Below are positions 7,045 through 9,739 of a stretch of 9,739 nt of DNA, piece after piece. Origin of the DNA: UBA4971 sp029551185. GTDB taxonomy: Bacteria > Bacillota > SHA-98 > UBA4971. The notes under the pieces were generated by a model. It saw only the letters and a list, made by a program, of their open reading frames with translations, was not told the DNA's origin and did not search any database. The position numbers and the translations under genes are program-made. The stretch lies in the NCBI GenBank assembly GCA_035593725.1, contig DAOSZN010000052.1:1-9739 (forward strand), in the 5' to 3' direction. How positions within the stretch are numbered: the stretch's first letter is position 1; the number at the start of each line of letters is the position of its first letter.

Positions 7045-7952
7045 GGTTGGGACACCTCCCCGACTTCAACCAGAGTAATATAGGTGATTTGACTTCCTCT
7101 GATTACCTCTACTATTGACGGCGCCTTGGCATCACTGACAGCAGCCACGCTTTCTCGCGGCTTGGTCACACCGGGCGCAGCCGAAACAGTGGCAGCAGGC
7201 TGCCGCGCCTCGCTGTTGCCGGCGCCGGTCTTAGGAGGCGACCAGCCTTTTACTTCCTTTAGTAAATCGTGAGAAACTACACCCTGACCCTTTGTAGCAC
7301 TTGCAAACATAGGACGCAGAGCAAGGCGCAGCTTGCCTATTTTTTCAGCGAGAGCTAACCTCTCTGCCTCGCCAGGTTCTACAGCCAGCGTAACGCTGGT
7401 TGAGACTTTCGCTTTGCCCTGAGTCTTATCTTCAGTCTCTTGGGCTACTGCCAGCACTTCTATATCCTCCAGCACTGTGAAGGCTACATCCCCGGTTTGT
7501 CCGACTCCGCTCGCAGTCACAATAATGTCCACCTTATCTCCGGGTTTGACAAACCCTGCAACACCCACGACCTCGTCAACAGGGACAGTTACTGCCCGCA
7601 TGTGGCTGGGAACTGACGAGACCAAGCCGATACGCTCATCTTCCCGGTAAAGCCTGTCCATAACAATTTGCTCGCCTTCGAGAATCTCGTATTTCGCTGT
7701 CATTCCTATGACACTGTCAATATCGCGTACAGCTTTCGGATGAGCTGCTTCTTCAGAAATTTCCCTAACATACACTAAGTCCTGTGTAATTTTTGTCCGT
7801 GGAGAAATGGCTGATTTCGCAACAACCACTCTGACGGTCTCCGCAGAAACAGGCTTAGGCGCTATGGCTCTCCCAAGGTATATGTAAACCGTGCCCGCAG
7901 CCACAAGTCCACAGGCAATAGCGAATAAGATTATCATTCTCCCCCTCTTCAT
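7041..7952 (-). CDS. cpaB: CpaB/RcpC, periplasmic secretin partner of the Tad pilus
   Basis: CpaB/RcpC is a periplasmic, inner-membrane-anchored protein that works with the CpaC secretin. The 303-residue protein has a single N-terminal membrane anchor (about 6-27), a SAF domain (about 40-104, VVVAKSAISPRTKITQDLVYVREI), and a RcpC/CpaB domain starting at MRAVTVPVDEVVGVAGFVKPGDKVDIIVT (118-146) and running to about 215. A low-complexity Pro/Ala/Ser linker (about 238-276) is followed by the C-terminal strand IVEVIRGSQITYITLVE typical of the family. The ATG has a strong GAGGAGGGGG ribosome binding site 4 nt away. It begins 18 nt after the tadG stop and overlaps cpaC by 4 nt, so CpaB and CpaC are probably translationally coupled, in keeping with their joint role. 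Confidence 0.94.
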   Translation of the reverse strand: MKRGRMIILFAIACGLVAAGTVYIYLGRAIAPKPVSAETVRVVVAKSAISPRTKITQDLVYVREISEEAAHPKAVRDIDSVIGMTAKYEILEGEQIVMDRLYREDERIGLVSSVPSHMRAVTVPVDEVVGVAGFVKPGDKVDIIVTASGVGQTGDVAFTVLEDIEVLAVAQETEDKTQGKAKVSTSVTLAVEPGEAERLALAEKIGKLRLALRPMFASATKGQGVVSHDLLKEVKGWSPPKTGAGNSEARQPAATVSAAPGVTKPRESVAAVSDAKAPSIVEVIRGSQITYITLVEVGEVSQP

Positions 7953-7970
7953 CCGGCCCCCTCCTCGTGG

Positions 7971-8933
7971 TTATTCCTCTAACCTATATGAGACCACTCC
8001 GTAGTCATCCTTGTTGCTTAGGTCTCCCTCAGTCGCCATCCTTATGAACCAGCCCCAGACTGACCCGTCATCGTCTACTTCCTTCAGTATGAATGCGGCA
8101 AATCCGCGGAGTTCCACATCGTCACGGCCAGAGGCGAACAAGGACTTTACCACCGGCAGTATAACAACTCTTGGACACCCCTTGACATAGTGGTCAATTG
8201 TGCACGGAGGGTCGTGTTGACATTTAGCAAGCCTGTTGTTGACCCCTTTTTTGGTGGGGCCTGCCATGTTGCCCGGCTCCGTCTCGATTATCGTAGGAAT
8301 TGTATCCCCTATCTCCAGGGTCATCTGGTAACCGATTTCAATATTGTCCTGGTAGTTCCTACCACCTGTGCCACCCAGTGCAAGCGCCGCGAAGTTTCCC
8401 GGTCCTATATCATCACCCTTTTTCGTGTGAGGGCTGTACTTTACAATTTGCAGAATCGGCTCCATCCCTTGGCCTTCCGGAGGTTCAAATTCAGGCTTCC
8501 AAACCACACCGAAAGGAACTACGCCAAATGCGCTTTTCACTGTGCCTACCCTGGCCTTAGCACTTGCCTTCACGTCAGTTGAAGAGAATCCGAGCACTCT
8601 CGCGAAGCCAAGTGAGACTGTTTTGGATGTGATGACCTTGATTGTACTGCCATCAGCCAGCACCTCAGCAGTTACACCGCCCTCGCAAACACCGTTGTCT
8701 ATAGCGTAGGCTTCCGCAACATCCTGAGCTTCAGCAGGATACTTCGGGAGTTTCTGCACACCTGCCAAGGCTGCAGCATCAGCGGCATTGGACAAGGCGA
8801 CCTTAGTGTAATAAAGCAATCCTGCATCTACCACAAGAGCGGCAATCCCAAGAAGCGCAACTAAAGTTACAGCTACTATTATTAAAACACTGCCTTTCTG
8901 TTGCGAAAAGACATCGCGAGCTTTCCATTTCAA
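7971..8933 (-). CDS. tadG: TadG-like protein (Tad domain plus extracytoplasmic domain)
   Basis: This is an inner-membrane-anchored protein with the bulk outside the cytoplasm, of the kind thought to act as a minor pilus or assembly component. From the TTG start used here (320 residues), a short basic head is followed by a hydrophobic Tad-domain segment, GSVLIIVAVTLVALLGIAAL (14-33), then VVDAGLLYYTKVALSNAADAAALAG (34-58), the hallmark of the putative Flp-assembly TadE/G N-terminal family. The C-terminal part has a GNFAALALGG...GRNYQDNIEIGY region and a TEPGNMAGPT motif (218-227), plus four cysteines (83, 238, 244, 253). No von Willebrand A metal site (DxSxS) is seen, unlike classical TadG. 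I chose TTG because GAGGGGGT lies 7 nt upstream. A GTG at 8970-8972, overlapping tadE, would add 13 residues but lacks a ribosome binding site and would place a hairpin inside the gene. The precise role is unknown. Confidence 0.82.
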   Translation of the reverse strand: MKWKARDVFSQQKGSVLIIVAVTLVALLGIAALVVDAGLLYYTKVALSNAADAAALAGVQKLPKYPAEAQDVAEAYAIDNGVCEGGVTAEVLADGSTIKVITSKTVSLGFARVLGFSSTDVKASAKARVGTVKSAFGVVPFGVVWKPEFEPPEGQGMEPILQIVKYSPHTKKGDDIGPGNFAALALGGTGGRNYQDNIEIGYQMTLEIGDTIPTIIETEPGNMAGPTKKGVNNRLAKCQHDPPCTIDHYVKGCPRVVILPVVKSLFASGRDDVELRGFAAFILKEVDDDGSVWGWFIRMATEGDLSNKDDYGVVSYRLEE

Positions 8934-8940
8934 GAAGTCC

Positions 8941-8949
8941 ACCCCCTCA
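8941..8949 (-). promoter_or_regulatory. Strong ribosome binding site that fixes the tadG start at TTG 8933
   Basis: On the minus strand the sequence TGAGGGGGT lies 7 nt before the TTG at 8931-8933. It is the only good ribosome binding site near the N-terminus of this gene, and the Tad domain starts about a dozen residues after the TTG, as usual in the family. Confidence 0.6.
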
Positions 8950-8950
8950 G

Positions 8951-8970
8951 GAAATGCTATGTAGCATTTC
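8951..8970 (-). promoter_or_regulatory. Perfect 9-bp inverted repeat between tadE and tadG
   Basis: GAAATGCTA, a 2-nt centre (CA on the minus strand) and TAGCATTTC form a perfect inverted repeat. In RNA the closing pair would open, leaving about 8 bp with a 4-nt loop. It starts at the second base of the tadE stop codon and ends one base before the tadG ribosome binding site. There is no U tract, so it is not an intrinsic terminator. An intercistronic hairpin that adjusts the TadE:TadG ratio or marks an RNA processing boundary is the simplest reading; a dyad for a DNA-binding protein is possible. Confidence 0.6.
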
Positions 8971-9370
8971 ACTCGATACGCATCTTCGTCACTCCGCGGA
9001 CTGTATAGGGATTCGGAAGAATACTGCCGACAAAAGGCATTATGATAGCGACAGGATACTCTACTTGAACTGTCAGTTGCTCACCCCGCTTACGGGACGG
9101 GGCGGATATGGCAACAGTAACCTTGGCAATGTCAAGCGCGCTTGCAGCGCTCTTCGCTCTGGCTTCGATAATAGTGTCATCCGGGTTGATTACACCGACT
9201 CTGGCGCCTTCGCGGGCCGCGTGAGAGACTATGAGCTGTGCGCTGAACACACGCCCAAACTCAACAATACCTGAAAGCAAGAGAAGGAGTAACGTAAGGA
9301 CAAGTGCCATCTCAACGAGTGCCTGGGCCCGGTTGTCTCGTAACACGCCGATTCTCATAGTGTCTTTCAC
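8969..9370 (-). CDS. tadE: TadE, pseudopilin-like component of the Tad pilus
   Basis: TadE is a small pseudopilin processed by the Tad prepilin peptidase and needed for pilus assembly in the systems studied. The 133-residue protein has a basic leader and a typical hydrophobic helix with RAQALVEMALVLTLLLLLLSGIVEFGR spanning 14-40, then SHAAREGARVGV (49-60), both hallmarks of the TadE-like family. A prepilin-type site would fall after Ala15, giving mature QALVE with Glu at +5 (Glu20). Position -1 is Ala rather than the usual Gly. The C-terminal half is small and strand-rich, outside the membrane. The GTG start is supported by GGGAG 7 nt upstream (9378-9382); ATG at codon 5 is an alternative. 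It is the first gene after a 117-bp gap and may head a transcription unit. Confidence 0.9.
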   Translation of the reverse strand: MKDTMRIGVLRDNRAQALVEMALVLTLLLLLLSGIVEFGRVFSAQLIVSHAAREGARVGVINPDDTIIEARAKSAASALDIAKVTVAISAPSRKRGEQLTVQVEYPVAIIMPFVGSILPNPYTVRGVTKMRIE

Positions 9371-9487
9371 CTTGCATCTCCCGTTTTCGTATTCAAACGA
9401 CTATACATGATACAGAACATTGTCAGAGTCTCTTTGGAACTCGGCGTTGTGTGGCAGTCTACTATTAACCTGCCATTAACCTGTAAG
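9371..9487. promoter_or_regulatory. 117-bp gap upstream of tadE with repeats and a weak promoter-like pair
   Basis: Three things can be read here. ATTAACCTG occurs twice (9464-9472, 9475-9483), an 11-bp direct repeat period, about one DNA turn. TGGCAG (9452-9457) and CTGCCA (9470-9475) form an inverted repeat with a 12-nt spacer that overlaps the direct repeat. On the minus strand CTGACA (9426-9421) and TATAGT (9405-9400) resemble -35 and -10 elements, but with a short 15-nt spacer. The repeats lie just upstream of that pair, where an activator would bind. No T tract follows the inverted repeat, so it is a poor terminator. Promoter assignment is weak. No flp pilin gene fits here. Confidence 0.3.
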
Positions 9488-9739
9488 TTAAAGCCCAATG
9501 ACTTGAAAATCCGCGATCACTGCAACGACTAAACCAATGGCAATAGCAACTGAGTAGGGTATTGAAAGACCTGATTTCGGTAAGTAATCATGAGATCTTG
9601 TGTGTTGAAATGTCCTGAGACCCCGTCCTATACTGCCAGGAATGACATAACCTATGAACCCCGCCAACCAAACCAAAATCGAAATAAGGACGACCTTAAG
9701 ACGGCCATGCTTGGCAAGAATAATAATCGATATGAGTCC
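9488..9739 (-). CDS. cpaA: Type IV prepilin peptidase (CpaA/TadV-like), C-terminal part
   Basis: The frame is open from the window edge to the TAA at 9488-9490, giving 83 residues of what is probably an A24-family aspartic prepilin peptidase, the inner-membrane enzyme that cleaves Flp prepilin and TadE-type leaders. Visible are a hydrophobic segment (KVVLISILVWLAGFIGYVIPG), a short basic loop, then LPKSGLSIPYSVAIAIGLVVAV. The IPYxxAIAIG motif with a final hydrophobic helix is the usual end of this family. The catalytic aspartates, including the GxGD motif, would lie upstream of the window and cannot be checked. A TTG inside the frame (9674-9676) is not a plausible start, because the reading frame continues upstream. 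The position at the head of a tad cluster supports the call. Confidence 0.78.
   Translation of the reverse strand, partial: GLISIIILAKHGRLKVVLISILVWLAGFIGYVIPGSIGRGLRTFQHTRSHDYLPKSGLSIPYSVAIAIGLVVAVIADFQVIGL

Noticed and set aside
6782..7069. A minus-strand 95-codon frame overlapping the cpaB-cpaC junction
   Set aside because: It is out of frame with cpaC, which encodes a signal peptide and pilus domain there, so this is a shadow frame.
8190..8582. A 130-codon plus-strand frame with several cysteines
   Set aside because: It is antisense to the TadG-like gene and lacks a ribosome binding site or conserved motif.
9452..9475. Sigma-54 promoter suggested by TGGCA
   Set aside because: On neither strand is a GC pair found at the correct distance after the GG, so the -24/-12 pattern fails.
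1..9739. CRISPR arrays, tRNA genes, insertion sequences or attachment sites
   Set aside because: No regularly spaced repeats, cloverleaf-like sequence, transposase or terminal repeats were seen; the window is almost fully occupied by pilus genes.

Overview
The window holds most of one Tad/Flp (type IVc) pilus assembly locus. Every supported gene is on the minus strand, so transcription runs from high to low coordinates. In that order the genes are: a prepilin peptidase tail (cpaA/tadV-like, cut by the window edge), tadE, a tadG-like Tad-domain protein, cpaB/rcpC, a very long cpaC/rcpA secretin, cpaE/tadZ, cpaF/tadA, tadB and tadC. A possible further gene starts just after tadC and runs off the left edge. 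I see no RNA genes, mobile elements, CRISPR arrays or foreign insertions. Nearly all the sequence is coding, and the long plus-strand ORFs are antisense shadows.

Organism: a bacterium of middling GC content with strong purine-rich Shine-Dalgarno (SD) sites (GGAGG/GGGAG types) and frequent non-AUG starts (GTG for tadE, cpaC and cpaE; probably TTG for tadG). This looks like Bacillota (Firmicutes) or a neighbouring lineage. The secretin, however, implies an outer membrane or other outer barrier, so a diderm Bacillota-type or deep-branching lineage is a reasonable guess. The sequence alone does not settle taxonomy.

Layout: 9488-9739 is the prepilin peptidase C-terminus. 9371-9487 is a 117-bp gap with a direct repeat, an inverted repeat and a weak promoter-like pair. 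7041-9370 encodes the pseudopilin and periplasmic components (TadE, TadG-like, CpaB). 4900-7044 is the secretin. 2095-4894 encodes the cytoplasmic ATPases (CpaE, CpaF). 1978-2094 is a second 117-bp gap, with a hairpin that holds the tadB SD in its loop. 72-1977 encodes the two inner-membrane platform proteins.

How the genes work together (family knowledge): the peptidase matures pilin and pseudopilins, CpaF powers assembly on the TadB/TadC platform, and CpaE positions the machine. CpaC with CpaB forms the outer-membrane channel, and TadE/TadG-like act as minor pilus or periplasmic components. The major Flp pilin, TadD and a CpaD/pilotin gene are not in the window. The most distinctive points are four tandem BON-like repeats in the secretin, a complete (probably phosphorylatable) receiver domain on CpaE, and RNA hairpins placed at the ribosome binding sites of tadG and tadB.
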